Shown here: positions 1 to 9,772 of the stretch, piece after piece | Position numbering within the stretch: the first letter of the stretch is position 1 | Layout of the letters: the number at the start of each line of letters is the position of its first letter | Source of the DNA: Pseudoalteromonas luteoviolacea B = ATCC 29581 | GTDB taxonomy: Bacteria > Pseudomonadota > Gammaproteobacteria > Enterobacterales > Alteromonadaceae | Reading direction: 5' to 3' | Length of the DNA: 64,000 nt | Assembly (NCBI GenBank): GCA_000333235.1 | Contig: CAPN01000051.1 | Location: 868,001 to 932,000, forward strand | Program-made: the position numbers and the translations under genes | Notes under the pieces: generated by a model | What the model was told of the DNA's origin: nothing | The model's database searches: none | Seen by the model: only the letters and a program-made list of their open reading frames with translations

Positions 1-1250
1 GCATTATTATAGATAATTGCACCTACACCGCCGCTGTCTTGACAATTTTTAACTTTATCATGGAACGAAATGTTACCACGTTGAATAAGACAGATTTTAC
101 CACTTGCACCACCGTCAACAGCTTCACCAGTACCTAAATTATACAGAGGTGCTGTTGCCGTACCTTGGTTTTCCATTGCGTTTGAATTGTAAGCTGTACC
201 ACCAACAGAAAGCTCAACCACTGAACCATCCCCTGTTGGGTAAGTTGAATACACATCAACGCCTGGCGCAGCAATTTCTACTTGTGAGTTCTTTTGTGAG
301 AAATCAGCTAAGTTTTTGCTACTGTCGATTGCTGCAACTGACACGACTGAATCGTACGACGCTGGATAACTCATAATATCGGTTGTTTTAGTCGCATCAC
401 CATCGTTACCAGCTGCGGCAATAAGAAGCATGCCAGAATCAGCGGCAGCCTGGATACCATTCTTTTCAGTATTATTTGAACCAGAACCACCTAAGCTCAT
501 GTTGACCACATCTGAGCCTGCTGCTTTACATTTATTGATTGCAGAAACTAGATCTGAAGAGTAACCCCAACCTGCTTCATTAAATACCTTAATAATATGC
601 ATAGATGGATCGGATCCGATAACGCCGCGTACACCAATGCCATTATTTATTGCTGCAATAGTTCCTGCAACGTGCGTACCGTGTGGGCCACCATGTTGCC
701 ACCAGTTACCAGTACCACTGTCATTAGTACCAGAAATTGTACCTCCATTTGATCCCATGTCTTCATGGGGAAGGTCTAGACCTGAATCGATAACACAAAT
801 TTTCTTACCGCCATTGGCTGCAGAAGCAACACTGTCGTTTACCTGATCGGCCTGAACCATGCTGATACCGTATGGTTGGCTTTGCGCCATTAAACGACGA
901 GGTAAATCCTCTTCTACGTACTCAACCGAGCTGTCAGTATTTAAGTGTAACAATTGCGCATCGTCTAATTCTGCAACAAAAACATTTAAATCCGATTTGA
1001 AATGTCCATTTTTAACGCCAAGTGTTGCCATTTTAAGTTCAGCAACCTTCGCCATCGCTCCTTGCGCATTTACGCCAAGTGTGGACACTTGGTCTTTATA
1101 TTTAACAATAAAGCGCTTTGGTAGTGGAGACTGTACTGAAGTATCTTCTACTAATACACCTGTTGTTTTAGCTTGAATTGATGCGGATACAGCCATTGAG
1201 AGAGCTGTTACTGCGAGTAAAACATGTTTGTTGTTTTTCTTAGTCGTCAT
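1..1250 (-). CDS. Secreted subtilisin-like serine protease (S8 family) with PA insert, 3' end outside window
   Basis: Extracellular peptidase read on the minus strand and cut by the left edge; 416 codons are present. A signal peptide (about residues 1-27, ending SIQA) is followed by an I9-type propeptide (about 45-115). The catalytic domain then shows the Asp motif VIDSG (D155), the His motif HGTHVAG (H190) and the oxyanion-hole region AAAGNDG. After the motif ending VYSTYP, a protease-associated (PA) domain begins (GKICLIQRGNISF), inserted before the Ser motif, which must lie outside the window. This order is typical of large secreted subtilases of marine Alteromonadales. The ATG at 1250 has only a weak GGAA upstream but gives a good signal peptide. 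It stands alone, divergent from purM. The family is certain; the substrate and C-terminal domains cannot be seen. Confidence 0.93.
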   Translation of the reverse strand, partial: MTTKKNNKHVLLAVTALSMAVSASIQAKTTGVLVEDTSVQSPLPKRFIVKYKDQVSTLGVNAQGAMAKVAELKMATLGVKNGHFKSDLNVFVAELDDAQLLHLNTDSSVEYVEEDLPRRLMAQSQPYGISMVQADQVNDSVASAANGGKKICVIDSGLDLPHEDMGSNGGTISGTNDSGTGNWWQHGGPHGTHVAGTIAAINNGIGVRGVIGSDPSMHIIKVFNEAGWGYSSDLVSAINKCKAAGSDVVNMSLGGSGSNNTEKNGIQAAADSGMLLIAAAGNDGDATKTTDIMSYPASYDSVVSVAAIDSSKNLADFSQKNSQVEIAAPGVDVYSTYPTGDGSVVELSVGGTAYNSNAMENQGTATAPLYNLGTGEAVDGGASGKICLIQRGNISFHDKVKNCQDSGGVGAIIYNN

Positions 1251-1623
1251 AATGAACATTTCCAACTTGTTATTGCGTTCGAACAGAAAACTATCAGAAC
1301 AAAAACAAAATTAACATCCTGACAACAGGTGTTTTGTAAACAAATGTCAACAAAAGATACATTAAGATGTAACAATTTACAAAAATATCAAATTAAATTA
1401 GCAACATAACTAAATGAGCTATACTTCTGTTTTTTACATTAATAATAATAACTGTGTTTTTTGCGGGGAATTTTGTAAAAAACGAACTGTTTTTATTAAC
1501 AACATAAGGACATTTATCCTTGTTATGAGCAATTAATGACGCGAATTCAACTAGCCCCACTTTGGTAACTGTAGTAAAATGAGGTCGTTTCTAAGCAACC
1601 CCATTAATTTTTGAGGAAAACCT
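1251..1623. other. Divergent intergenic region, protease / purM
   Basis: This AT-rich stretch has no plausible gene. It must hold the promoters of both flanking genes. A short imperfect hairpin (arms CATAAGGA at 1503-1510 and TCCTTGTTATG at 1517-1527) lies about 100 bases before purM. I found no convincing PurR operator. Confidence 0.5.
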
Positions 1624-2676
1624 GTGAGCGAACAAAAACAGTCTCTAAGCTACAAAGACGCTGGTGTAGATATTGATGCTGGTAACGCATTAGTTGAGCG
1701 TATTAAAGGCGTGGTAAAGAATACTCGTCGTCCAGAAGTGATGGGCAGTATTGGTGGTTTCGGCGCACTATGTGAAATCCCTAAAGGATACCAAGAGCCT
1801 GTTTTAGTAGCAGGTACTGACGGTGTAGGCACTAAGCTTCGCCTTGCACTTGATCTTAAAAAGCACGATACGGTAGGTATCGATCTCGTTGCAATGTGTG
1901 TAAACGATCTTATCGTTCAAGGTGCAGAGCCTCTGTTTTTCCTTGATTACTATGCAACTGGCAAACTTGATGTTGATACAGCTGCTGACGTCGTCACTGG
2001 AATTGGTAAAGGCTGTGAATTAGCTGGTTGTTCACTCATTGGTGGTGAAACAGCAGAAATGCCAGGCATGTACGAAGGCGACGATTACGATATCGCGGGT
2101 TTTTGTACAGGCGTGGTAGAAAAATCAAAAATTATTGACGGCAGTAAAGTGGAAGCTGGCGATCAATTAATCGCGCTGGCATCAAGCGGTCCTCATTCAA
2201 ACGGTTACTCATTAATTCGTAAAGTACTGGAAGTTTCTGGTGCAAACACAAACGAAAATTTAAATGGTAAATCTCTAGCAGAACACTTGTTAGAGCCAAC
2301 ACGCATTTACGTGAAATCAGTGCTTGAGTTGTTAAAAGACGTTGATGTTCATGCGTTGTCGCACATTACCGGTGGTGGGTTCTGGGAAAACATCCCTCGT
2401 GTATTGCCTGAAAACGCGAAAGCAGTGGTCAATGGTGGTAGTTGGGAATGGCCTGTGATCTTCAACTGGTTACAAGAAAACGGCAACATCAAAACACACG
2501 AAATGTATCGCACATTTAACTGTGGCGTGGGCATGATTTTAGTCGTTCCGGCTAACAAACTTGAACAATCACTTAGTATTCTTAAAGCGCAAGGCGAAAA
2601 CGCTTGGCACATTGGTGAAATTCAAGTTCGTAACGGTAACGAAGAGCAAGTTGAGATCCACGGTGGAAAACAGTAA
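1624..2676 (+). CDS. purM: Phosphoribosylformylglycinamidine cyclo-ligase
   Basis: Makes aminoimidazole ribotide (AIR) from FGAM with ATP, step 5 of de novo purine synthesis in the cytoplasm. The protein has 350 aa, the usual PurM length. It begins with the family's [13 protein letters not shown] segment and carries the [11 protein letters not shown] nucleotide-binding loop, the MCVNDL segment and the [10 protein letters not shown] motif near residue 250. The start is GTG, preceded by TTGAGG at a proper distance. The stop overlaps the ATG of purN (TAATG), so the two are translationally coupled, as in most gammaproteobacteria. Confidence 0.98.
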   Translation: MSEQKQSLSYKDAGVDIDAGNALVERIKGVVKNTRRPEVMGSIGGFGALCEIPKGYQEPVLVAGTDGVGTKLRLALDLKKHDTVGIDLVAMCVNDLIVQGAEPLFFLDYYATGKLDVDTAADVVTGIGKGCELAGCSLIGGETAEMPGMYEGDDYDIAGFCTGVVEKSKIIDGSKVEAGDQLIALASSGPHSNGYSLIRKVLEVSGANTNENLNGKSLAEHLLEPTRIYVKSVLELLKDVDVHALSHITGGGFWENIPRVLPENAKAVVNGGSWEWPVIFNWLQENGNIKTHEMYRTFNCGVGMILVVPANKLEQSLSILKAQGENAWHIGEIQVRNGNEEQVEIHGGKQ

Positions 2677-3323
2677 TGAAACCAATCCGTATCGTTGTAT
2701 TGATATCGGGTAGTGGTTCTAATTTGCAAGCCATCATTGACGCGTGTCAAAATGGTCAGATAAACGGCAGCATCGCTGCCGTTATCAGTAATAAAGCCGA
2801 TGCCTACGGACTTACAAGAGCAACACAAGCTAACATCCCAACGCAAGTGCTTTCACACAAAGAATTTGCTTCGCGTGAAGACTACGATGGCGCGTTATCG
2901 CAACTCATTGACAAATTTTGCCCTGATCTAGTTGTATTAGCTGGATTTATGCGTATTCTAACTCCTAGCTTAGTGCAAAAATTTAAAGGAAAAATGTTGA
3001 ACATTCATCCGTCTTTGTTGCCTAAGTATCAGGGGCTGAATACCCACCAAAGAGCAATAGATGCCAATGATTCAGAGCATGGCGTAAGTGTGCACTTTGT
3101 GACTGAAGAGTTAGATGGCGGACCAGTAGTGTTACAAGCAAAAGTCCCAGTTGACGCAACAGACACAGCACAAACACTTGCGCAAAAAGTGCATGAACAA
3201 GAACATATTATTTATCCTTTGGTGGTCAAATGGTTCAGTGAACGTAGACTAACAATGGAAGCAGAACATGCAGTTCTTGATAACCAAGTCATACCCGCAC
3301 AAGGCGCTCAAAACCCAAAATAA
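2676..3323 (+). CDS. purN: Phosphoribosylglycinamide formyltransferase
   Basis: Transfers formyl from 10-formyl-THF to GAR, step 3 of purine synthesis. The protein has 215 aa. It starts with the N-terminal strand IVVLISGSGSNLQAII and contains the catalytic segment LNIHPSLLPKYQGLNTHQRAI (Asn and His), followed by HGVSVHFVTEELDGGPVV with the catalytic Asp. The start overlaps the purM stop by one base. The final 56 bases overlap the 5' end of the next reading frame, so the three genes are probably one transcript. Confidence 0.98.
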   Translation: MKPIRIVVLISGSGSNLQAIIDACQNGQINGSIAAVISNKADAYGLTRATQANIPTQVLSHKEFASREDYDGALSQLIDKFCPDLVVLAGFMRILTPSLVQKFKGKMLNIHPSLLPKYQGLNTHQRAIDANDSEHGVSVHFVTEELDGGPVVLQAKVPVDATDTAQTLAQKVHEQEHIIYPLVVKWFSERRLTMEAEHAVLDNQVIPAQGAQNPK

Positions 3324-4089
3324 AAAGCTATGCGCCTTAGCATTGAGCATAGGCGCGTTATTTTTTAGTGTGTTTCCAACCTTAACTGCAGCGCAAGAAT
3401 CAGAAATTGCCGAAGTACCTATCGAATCAAGTCCGATAGACTTGACTCCTTATACTGCAGAGTACAATGTGCTGCGTAAAGGCAAGATCCACGGCAAAGC
3501 GACAAGAGAACTTGAAAAAGTTGACGAAAATACTTATTTGGTTCGTTACACCAGTAACATTAAATGGATGATATTTTCCGACGATCGAAAAGAAGAAACC
3601 ACATTTACGCTTAACAACGATCAAGTCCATCCCGAGACTTACCTCATGGAGCGAGTTGGAACTGGCCCTGATAAATCGTATAATGTCGTCTTTGACAAAA
3701 ACAAAAAATCTATCGTTCACAGCGAAAAAGAGTACCCCCTCACCGTTGAATGGCGTGACGACTGGCAAGACCTACTGAGTTACCAAACTCAGCTCCGTTT
3801 AGACATCAAAGCAGGTAAAACACAATTTAGTTACCCGATCATTGATAAAGATGGTGATGAACGCAATTACGCCTTTGAAGTCATCGGTACAGAAACGATC
3901 ACTTTGCCCATTGGTAATTTTGAAACGATAAAAGTGAAACGAGTTTACGACAATGATAAGCGACAAGTGTTTGTATGGTTTGCACCAAGTTTAGATTATA
4001 TGCTAGTGCAATTGTTTAAAGGTAAAGATGGCGTTGAGCAATTTCAGATCCAACTAAAAAGCTTTAACAATAGTGAAATTAGCTTATAA
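3268..4089 (+). CDS. DUF3108 domain protein, exported
   Basis: The product has 273 aa, with a hydrophobic signal segment at about residues 22-42 ending near TAAQ, then a DUF3108 domain (from about residue 60, beginning TPYTAEYNVLRKGKIHGKATREL). The family is predicted periplasmic or outer-membrane-associated and has no assigned biochemical function. The ATG at 3268 lies inside purN. It gives an unusually long basic n-region, so a downstream TTG start is possible, but no in-frame ATG lies closer to the signal peptide. It follows purN directly and ends before a terminator hairpin, so it is probably the third gene of a purMN operon. The function is not known. Confidence 0.85.
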   Translation: MQFLITKSYPHKALKTQNKKLCALALSIGALFFSVFPTLTAAQESEIAEVPIESSPIDLTPYTAEYNVLRKGKIHGKATRELEKVDENTYLVRYTSNIKWMIFSDDRKEETTFTLNNDQVHPETYLMERVGTGPDKSYNVVFDKNKKSIVHSEKEYPLTVEWRDDWQDLLSYQTQLRLDIKAGKTQFSYPIIDKDGDERNYAFEVIGTETITLPIGNFETIKVKRVYDNDKRQVFVWFAPSLDYMLVQLFKGKDGVEQFQIQLKSFNNSEISL

Positions 4090-4105
4090 CCTATCGTAAA
4101 ACAAA

Positions 4106-4136
4106 GGCCATCGACGCAATTTCGGTGGCCCTTTTT
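4106..4136 (+). terminator. Rho-independent terminator of the purMN operon
   Basis: The arms GGCCATCG (4106-4113) and CGGTGGCC (4123-4130) pair with one G-T wobble across a 9-base loop. CTTTTT follows directly. Confidence 0.85.
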
Positions 4137-4161
4137 AATTTAACATTACTATTTAACTCAA

Positions 4162-4956
4162 TCACCTTAGTTTCGCTGTTTTCGAATTGGTGGCCACAGG
4201 ATCTCCCAATTTAAAGACAACAAACTCCCCAGGTTCCATTTTGTGCCAACGTTCATCATTAGTCAGCGGTCGTGTTGCAATGACGGTTACAACGTCATTG
4301 GGGGTCGTTTCTTTTTGAAAGTCCACCACTACATCAGCATCGATTAAAGTAGCTTTGCCAAATGGCGCACGACGCGTGATCCAATGAAGGTTATTGGTAC
4401 AAAATGCCAATACAAATACGCCATCGGTCATTAGCAAATTAAACACGCCTTTGTCGCGTAATTGATTGGCGAGCTTTGCAGCATATTTAAACACACTTAA
4501 CATAGAGGATGGTCGCGTGGGATACTTCTTGCGAATTTCATCCAAAATCCAACAAAATGCCAACTCACTGTCGGTGTTGCCAACTGGCTTATACCACGTT
4601 GTCTTTAAATCTTGGTAATTCGATAATTGACCGTTATGCGCGTAGGTGATCTCTTTACCCCACAACTCTCGTGTAAAAGGATGTGTATTCTCTAAACATA
4701 CTCGACCACGATTACCCTGACGAATATGACTAATAACTGACACACTTTTTATCGGATAAGCCTTTACCAGTTTAGCAATTTCTGACGTACAACTCGGTTC
4801 AGGATCTTTAAACGTACGGCAGCCCTTCCCTTCATAAAACGTGATACCCCAACCATCACGGTGTGGGCCCGTGTTTCCACCACGCTCTAACAATCCAGAA
4901 AAACTAAAACAGATGTCAGTTGGTACGTTCGCTGACATACCGAGTAATTCGCACAT
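4162..4956 (-). CDS. Class II glutamine amidotransferase (YafJ-like)
   Basis: An Ntn-hydrolase glutaminase domain protein of 264 aa with the nucleophile Cys2 right after the initiator Met (MCELLGMSANVPTDI). Other GATase-2 features are HRDGWGITFY (about 32-41), SHIRQGNRG (about 76-84), HPFTRELWG and AHNGQL (about 106-111). The length and N-terminus match the stand-alone YafJ family of proteobacteria, whose acceptor substrate is not established. It lies convergent to the purMN operon and has no obvious partner. The start is fixed by the need for Cys2. Confidence 0.9.
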   Translation of the reverse strand: MCELLGMSANVPTDICFSFSGLLERGGNTGPHRDGWGITFYEGKGCRTFKDPEPSCTSEIAKLVKAYPIKSVSVISHIRQGNRGRVCLENTHPFTRELWGKEITYAHNGQLSNYQDLKTTWYKPVGNTDSELAFCWILDEIRKKYPTRPSSMLSVFKYAAKLANQLRDKGVFNLLMTDGVFVLAFCTNNLHWITRRAPFGKATLIDADVVVDFQKETTPNDVVTVIATRPLTNDERWHKMEPGEFVVFKLGDPVATNSKTAKLR

Positions 4957-5049
4957 AAAAAAGTCCAGTTCTCAAATATCGCCGTTGAGAGGATTTTAAA
5001 TGTAAATCCATACTCATCGTAGTGTTTTTTTATATAACCTTGTTCTGAA

Positions 5050-5907
5050 TTATTCTAACTCAACATTTACCTCATTAAACTCTTGTACTACATGGCACAC
5101 AAAATCTGCGCCAAATACTCGAAGTGTGTTTTGATTGCAAATAATGGCTAATTCAACCATTGGTAGCCCTGGTAATTCAGTGCTGTTAATGTCAACTAAA
5201 TCGCTGGGACAACTAAGTTTAGCCATCGCGCCGATAGCCAATTTTGCTCGGATAAGAGCAAGTTGTGCACTTAAACTTTGACTGGATGCCATAACAGAAA
5301 ACGTTATTCCTGATTGTGTTAATCCTTCAATAGCAGCTTGGTGAAATTTGCAATCTCGTTCAAAGGATGTAATTGATAAATGTTTTTGCCTAGATATCTG
5401 CGTAGTTGGGTGACCTACCCAGATCCCTTGACTCTTTATCAGTAATTTACCTTCATCTGAGCCTGCAGCTCTGCTTACAATCGCAAAATCAATTTCCCCC
5501 ACATCAAGTAATGTTCGAAGCGTAATACTCGCTCTACATACTACTTGCACGTCTAACTCGTTGTACGTTTGTTTTAAAAATCGAATTAACCTTGGTAATA
5601 TCGCGTCGACGTAATCATCTGGGCAACCAATTCTAATTGACACAACGCCCCTACTCTTGGCTACAAGGTCTTTTGTTTCATCGTGTAAATGCACAAGTCT
5701 TGCCGCATTGCGTGCAAGCTGTTGTCCTTCTCGAGTGAGTACTAAGTTACGCCCTTGTTTATCAAATAATGAAACACCTAATTCTTGCTCTAGCTTTTTC
5801 ATTTGCATACTCACTGCAGCCTGGGTTCGGTAAACTTGCTTAGCTGCGCGTGTAAGACTTCCTGTCTCAACAAAGGCCAATAAGGTACGAAGCGAATCAA
5901 CATCCAT
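5050..5907 (-). CDS. LysR-family transcriptional regulator
   Basis: The product has 285 aa. An N-terminal winged helix-turn-helix (residues 1-60, DVDSLRTLLAFVETGSLTRA, then AAVSMQMKKLEQELGVSLF) is followed by a periplasmic-binding-like effector domain starting near residue 90. It is divergently transcribed from the glutathione-S-transferase-family gene, the common LysR arrangement, so that gene is the likeliest target. A perfect 14-bp palindrome immediately upstream of its start is a candidate autoregulatory site. The effector cannot be inferred. Confidence 0.92.
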   Translation of the reverse strand: MDVDSLRTLLAFVETGSLTRAAKQVYRTQAAVSMQMKKLEQELGVSLFDKQGRNLVLTREGQQLARNAARLVHLHDETKDLVAKSRGVVSIRIGCPDDYVDAILPRLIRFLKQTYNELDVQVVCRASITLRTLLDVGEIDFAIVSRAAGSDEGKLLIKSQGIWVGHPTTQISRQKHLSITSFERDCKFHQAAIEGLTQSGITFSVMASSQSLSAQLALIRAKLAIGAMAKLSCPSDLVDINSTELPGLPMVELAIICNQNTLRVFGADFVCHVVQEFNEVNVELE

Positions 5908-5912
5908 AAGAG

Positions 5913-5926
5913 TTACTTATAAGTAA
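5913..5926. promoter_or_regulatory. Perfect palindrome upstream of LysR gene, candidate operator
   Basis: TTACTTATAAGTAA is a perfect 14-bp palindrome six bases upstream of the LysR ATG and in the divergent intergenic region. Its position would suit autorepression; regulator identity is inference. Confidence 0.5.
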
Positions 5927-6005
5927 TATTATAATTTTCAGTTAGTTTAATATCTTATTCATCGCTAAAGTAGTTTTAATTTAAATGGACAAAAAAGGAT
6001 ATTCG

Positions 6006-6653
6006 ATGAAACTTTTTATTGGCAATAAGAACTACTCAAGTTGGTCTCTAAGGGCATGGTTAGTTTTAGAACACCTTAATATTGATGCACAAATCATCCC
6101 ATTAAAACTCTTCACCGAAAATTTCTACTCCGAGCTGAGTGGCATCTCTGCAACCAAAAAAGTGCCGGCGCTAAAAGATGGCGACTTTAATCTATGTGAA
6201 TCTTTAGCGATTGCTGAATACATTAACGAAACTTATTGTAATGGTCGGGGATGGCCAAAAGAAAACAAAAAGCGAGCACACGCTAGGGCGCTTAGTGCCG
6301 AAATGATTAGTAGCTTTCATGCGCTCAGGAATGCAATGCCGATGAATATCCGCGCTAAACGATGGGTGAATATCGATACAGCGGTGCAAAAAGACATCCA
6401 ACGCATCGATGCCATATTTAATCTCGCAAGTCAGCAAAAAGGAGGCTACTTGTTTGGTGATTGGAGCATCGTCGATGCGATGTATGCACCTGTCGTGCTT
6501 CGTTTCGTCACCTATGGGGTATTTTTATCGCCCAATGCTCAACATTATTGCGAACACGTTATGCAATGCCCAATTTTGCAAAAATGGATCACTGAAGCAC
6601 TAAAAGAAACAGATATCGTGCCCGAAGACGAGGCTGGAATTGAACGTAATTAA
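6006..6653 (+). CDS. Glutathione S-transferase family protein
   Basis: A soluble protein with an N-terminal thioredoxin-like domain (KLFIGNKNYSSWSLRAWLVL) containing the Ser/Tyr-rich active-site loop, then KVPALKDGDFNLCESLAIAEY with the cis-Pro and the glutathione-binding ES pair, then an all-helical C-terminal domain. The reading frame is open from an ATG at 5985, but AAGGA at 5995-5999 is correctly spaced for the ATG at 6006, giving 215 aa starting MKLFIG. It is divergent from a LysR regulator, which probably controls it. The substrate is unknown. Confidence 0.88.
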   Translation: MKLFIGNKNYSSWSLRAWLVLEHLNIDAQIIPLKLFTENFYSELSGISATKKVPALKDGDFNLCESLAIAEYINETYCNGRGWPKENKKRAHARALSAEMISSFHALRNAMPMNIRAKRWVNIDTAVQKDIQRIDAIFNLASQQKGGYLFGDWSIVDAMYAPVVLRFVTYGVFLSPNAQHYCEHVMQCPILQKWITEALKETDIVPEDEAGIERN

Positions 6654-6669
6654 AATAACGGGTCCGTGT

Positions 6670-6696
6670 ACCTCGCGCCTTATCAAGCTGCGAGGT
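6670..6696 (+). terminator. Possible terminator hairpin after GST gene
   Basis: A 7-bp perfect stem (ACCTCGC at 6670-6676, GCGAGGT at 6690-6696) lies between convergent genes. There is no good U-run, so function is uncertain. Confidence 0.35.
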
Positions 6697-6808
6697 CAAT
6701 TACAGTATGAGTGTAATTTCGCGTGAGAGAATCGATGTACCTGTTAAGCTTGTTCAGTTTACTCGCCACCCAAAATGACACCGTTTTGGGGGCAATTTGA
6801 CACGAAAG

Positions 6809-7903
6809 TTAAAATCGAACAGATTCACCCTCATTTAATATATAGAGTGAAACGTCAGTATTGAGTTCTTTATGCATATGTAGCAGTCGTTTTAATGCCG
6901 AATGAGAGCTAATGTCTCCCATTTGCCACGATTTATTGCCATAACCCCATGGGACCATCACTTTACAGCCTAACTCTTGTGAAGCCACCAGCGCATCTTC
7001 TGGGGTAGTGTGGACATATCGGTACCACTGACCATTTTCAGGATGATAATAGGATGCAATCGGCATCAAGCACACGTCTATTTCTCCATAGCGCTTAAAA
7101 ATCTCTTTAAAATGTGCCGAGTAACCTGTATCGCCTGCAAAAAATACTTTTTTGCCTTGGTGTTCAAATAGCCACCCACCCCACAGTGTTTTGCCCCAAT
7201 CACTATAAATAAAGGGGACCCATATTCGACTGCTAAAGTGATTAGCTGGTACAAAATGAATCGTCGTTTCACCTAATTTCGTTTTGGAAAACCAAGTCAT
7301 TTCTGAAACTGTATAACTTCCGTTTGGAAAATGTTCAGAAAATTTTAGTGGAGTAAAATATTGAGGAGACGTACCAAGCTTCTTGATGTCTGCCTTATTA
7401 AAATGATCATAATGAATATGTGAATAAAATACGGCATCCACTGACTTCGCCCTGATAAGATTTTGGTCATTGACACTCACCGTATGGCGAAAAAAGCCAC
7501 CCGTTAAGTTAAAAGCCCAATCAACTGGCCAATCAAATTGACCAAAAACAGGATCGATTAACCAAATCTGTTTATCTGGAGTAGTGAGTTCAAAACTCGC
7601 ATGCCCTAACCATTTAACCTTAAACTTTGTATTTAATTTAGGCTTAGGTTGTACGCCTTGGTAGTGACATTGCTGGTTTATACTATCACAGACTAAATCG
7701 GCATGTTCTGGATAACAATTCTCTTGGCAAGTAACAGGATAAGCCTTTTCACCAGGATCAAAATTACGAAATGTACCTGTCGATTTATCGTCATTAATAT
7801 ACGCGACATCCAAGTCACTATTATGAATGGTGTTTACCTGCAACTGACTTGTGCATCCGCTCAATATCAGACTTAACGACAAAAGTTTAAATTTCACGAT
7901 CAT
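6809..7903 (-). CDS. Metallo-beta-lactamase-fold lipoprotein (NAPE-PLD/UlaG-like hydrolase)
   Basis: The product has 364 aa. It starts with a lipoprotein signal peptide (lipobox LSGC, Cys16). After a Cys-rich spacer (several cysteines between about 58 and 78) comes an MBL-fold domain: WLGHASFEL, then the metal motif SHIHYDH (HxHxDH type), PANHFSSR, and FFAGDTGYS with the bridging Asp. This pattern matches the branch that includes N-acyl-phosphatidylethanolamine phospholipase D and the broader UlaG-like group. The enzyme is probably membrane-anchored in the periplasm. AAGGAC precedes the ATG. Its position next to the halogenase locus does not show a functional link; substrate unknown. Confidence 0.85.
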   Translation of the reverse strand: MIVKFKLLSLSLILSGCTSQLQVNTIHNSDLDVAYINDDKSTGTFRNFDPGEKAYPVTCQENCYPEHADLVCDSINQQCHYQGVQPKPKLNTKFKVKWLGHASFELTTPDKQIWLIDPVFGQFDWPVDWAFNLTGGFFRHTVSVNDQNLIRAKSVDAVFYSHIHYDHFNKADIKKLGTSPQYFTPLKFSEHFPNGSYTVSEMTWFSKTKLGETTIHFVPANHFSSRIWVPFIYSDWGKTLWGGWLFEHQGKKVFFAGDTGYSAHFKEIFKRYGEIDVCLMPIASYYHPENGQWYRYVHTTPEDALVASQELGCKVMVPWGYGNKSWQMGDISSHSALKRLLHMHKELNTDVSLYILNEGESVRF

Positions 7904-8269
7904 TGTCCTTAATCAATAATGCACAGCGTAACACGACGGGATCAAAACAGAAATCAGAAAAAGGAACAACTAACAGATTTTTAGGAGAGGGGCAAAGGAT
8001 GCGGCAACGGATGCAATGTGGGCAGACAGTGCATGATCCTAGGGGAATCCCGTTAATACAGCGTATTCTAGTCCGCACCCTTTGGTCATAATGTAGCAAT
8101 CAGAAAAAACTTTGTTGAGACTAATCTCGCCTGTTTTGGTATTTTTCTAACCACTTGTTTTACCATACTCTGTATTGTCGACAAAACGAAGCGTAACTCA
8201 GGTAAAGTGTATGCCCAATTTACTTGAAATACTCTTAATAATTGCACATCCTTGTGTCAAAACCTAAGT
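7904..8269. other. Intergenic region between MBL lipoprotein and halogenase cluster
   Basis: About 366 bases with short reading frames on both strands that lack family features and credible ribosome binding sites. It presumably carries the promoter of the MBL gene. I saw no terminator-type hairpin after the halogenase stop at 8270. Confidence 0.45.
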
Positions 8270-9772
8270 CTAAGCCTTTCTGTTACTTAAAAATGACGAT
8301 ACAAACTGATCGTGAGATGGTGCTTGATTGCATGTCTGATTAATGTGACTTTTTATCATCCCAAGATTGTGTTTTAAGGCATCTAATGGCATTAAATTCG
8401 CACGAGGGTCAAATCGTTTAGGTTTCACATCAAACCCAAAATACATCGACAGCCAACTGGCCATTTCAAAAGACTCGCATTCACGTTGTTCGATAGAACT
8501 GGATGCTTTAAATAACGCTATCTTATCTTCAAGACTTGTTGGAATCGACATAGTCTGGCAATGTCGCCAAAACTCACTGTCTGTGCGCTGAGAAAGCTTA
8601 TAGTGCAAAATGATAAAATCCCGCACGCGTTCTACTTCTAGATTGTGTAAACGATTAACGTGATTTATTAATGCATCATCAAAAGAACTGTCTGGGAAAA
8701 AGCTCAATAACTTAGCAATAGCAGATTGAATGAGAGAAATGCTCGTCGATTCAAGTGGTTCTATAAACCCAGTAGATAGCCCCACGGCAAAACAATTTTT
8801 ATTCCAAATTTGCTTGCGTCGTCCTGGCGTAAATGGAATGACTCGCGGTGTTGTCAAGGCACTCCCTGTTAGACTTGCTAGCAATTGGGCTTGTGCATCT
8901 TGGTCCGATTCCCACTGAGACGCGTACAGATAACCGTTACCCATACGATTTTGCAGCGGAATAGACCACTGCCAACCATTCGCTTTAGCTGTGCTTTTTG
9001 TAAAAGGCTTTAATGAGCATTCAGACTCGCTATGAACTGCTACCGCTTTGTCGCAGAGTAACCAATGATCCCAACGTTCATAGCCAGTTTCGAGTACTTT
9101 TTCGATCAACTCACCACGAAACCCGCTGCAGTCTATAAAAAGATCTCCTGAGATCATTTCCCCATTTTGAGCAACCAAATGGTCAATAAATCCATCTACT
9201 CTGCACTTTACATCTTCAATTGTAGCGATTTTATGTGCTACACCTTGCGCCGTCGCATTTCGTTTCAACAAAGTCGCGTAAAGCCCTGCATCAAAATGGT
9301 ACGCGTAGCCAAAGTCTTCAAGTGGGTTCTGAAGCTCATTAGCGATATAGAATTTTTCTTTATTAGCTAATTGAGTCGATAGGCAAAAGTCGCTCAGTTT
9401 CACATCCAATCCGTGATGCAAAGCGCTTAAAACATAGTGGTGAAAGTCTACATTATTGATATTTAGTCCATAATCCGAAAAAGGATGAAAAAAGCTATGG
9501 TTTTTTTCTTTCCAATCTTGAAATTGGATCCCCAATTTAAACGTTGCATTGGTTTGCCGCAACAACTCCGCCTCATGGATCCCTAGATTACGGTTAAACT
9601 CTACAAAATTTGGGATAGTAGCCTCACCTACCCCTATCGTTTCAATGTCTTGAGCTTGAACTAAGGTAATGTTCAACGGAGAAATGTTAGCATATTTAGC
9701 TAGGCTCAATGCAGTCATCCATCCCGCAGTCCCCCCCCCAACAATTACTACTTTCTCAATCGCTTTAGTCAT
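8270..9772 (-). CDS. Flavin-dependent (tryptophan) halogenase homologue 3
   Basis: A cytoplasmic FAD enzyme expected to oxidise halide with FADH2 and O2 and halogenate an aromatic substrate. The product has 500 aa from the ATG at 9772. The FAD motif GGGTAGW (about 12-18) is followed by GVGEATIP, the catalytic lysine in NATFKLGIQF (K79, same position as in RebH), the halogenase signature WQWSIP, and GFIEPLEST with the catalytic Glu. The reading frame extends upstream, but only the ATG at 9772 begins at the FAD domain; it overlaps the stop of the preceding gene by 8 bases (ATGACTAA). It is last in the series of three. The halide and acceptor are unknown. Confidence 0.9.
   Translation of the reverse strand: MTKAIEKVVIVGGGTAGWMTALSLAKYANISPLNITLVQAQDIETIGVGEATIPNFVEFNRNLGIHEAELLRQTNATFKLGIQFQDWKEKNHSFFHPFSDYGLNINNVDFHHYVLSALHHGLDVKLSDFCLSTQLANKEKFYIANELQNPLEDFGYAYHFDAGLYATLLKRNATAQGVAHKIATIEDVKCRVDGFIDHLVAQNGEMISGDLFIDCSGFRGELIEKVLETGYERWDHWLLCDKAVAVHSESECSLKPFTKSTAKANGWQWSIPLQNRMGNGYLYASQWESDQDAQAQLLASLTGSALTTPRVIPFTPGRRKQIWNKNCFAVGLSTGFIEPLESTSISLIQSAIAKLLSFFPDSSFDDALINHVNRLHNLEVERVRDFIILHYKLSQRTDSEFWRHCQTMSIPTSLEDKIALFKASSSIEQRECESFEMASWLSMYFGFDVKPKRFDPRANLMPLDALKHNLGMIKSHINQTCNQAPSHDQFVSSFLSNRKA

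Noticed and set aside
1560..1623. PurR operator before purM
   Set aside because: I looked for an ACGCAAACGTTTGCGT-like palindrome and found nothing close.
7887..8099. Overlapping short frames on both strands between the MBL gene and the halogenases
   Set aside because: No family features, poor start signals, and overlap with the real MBL start.
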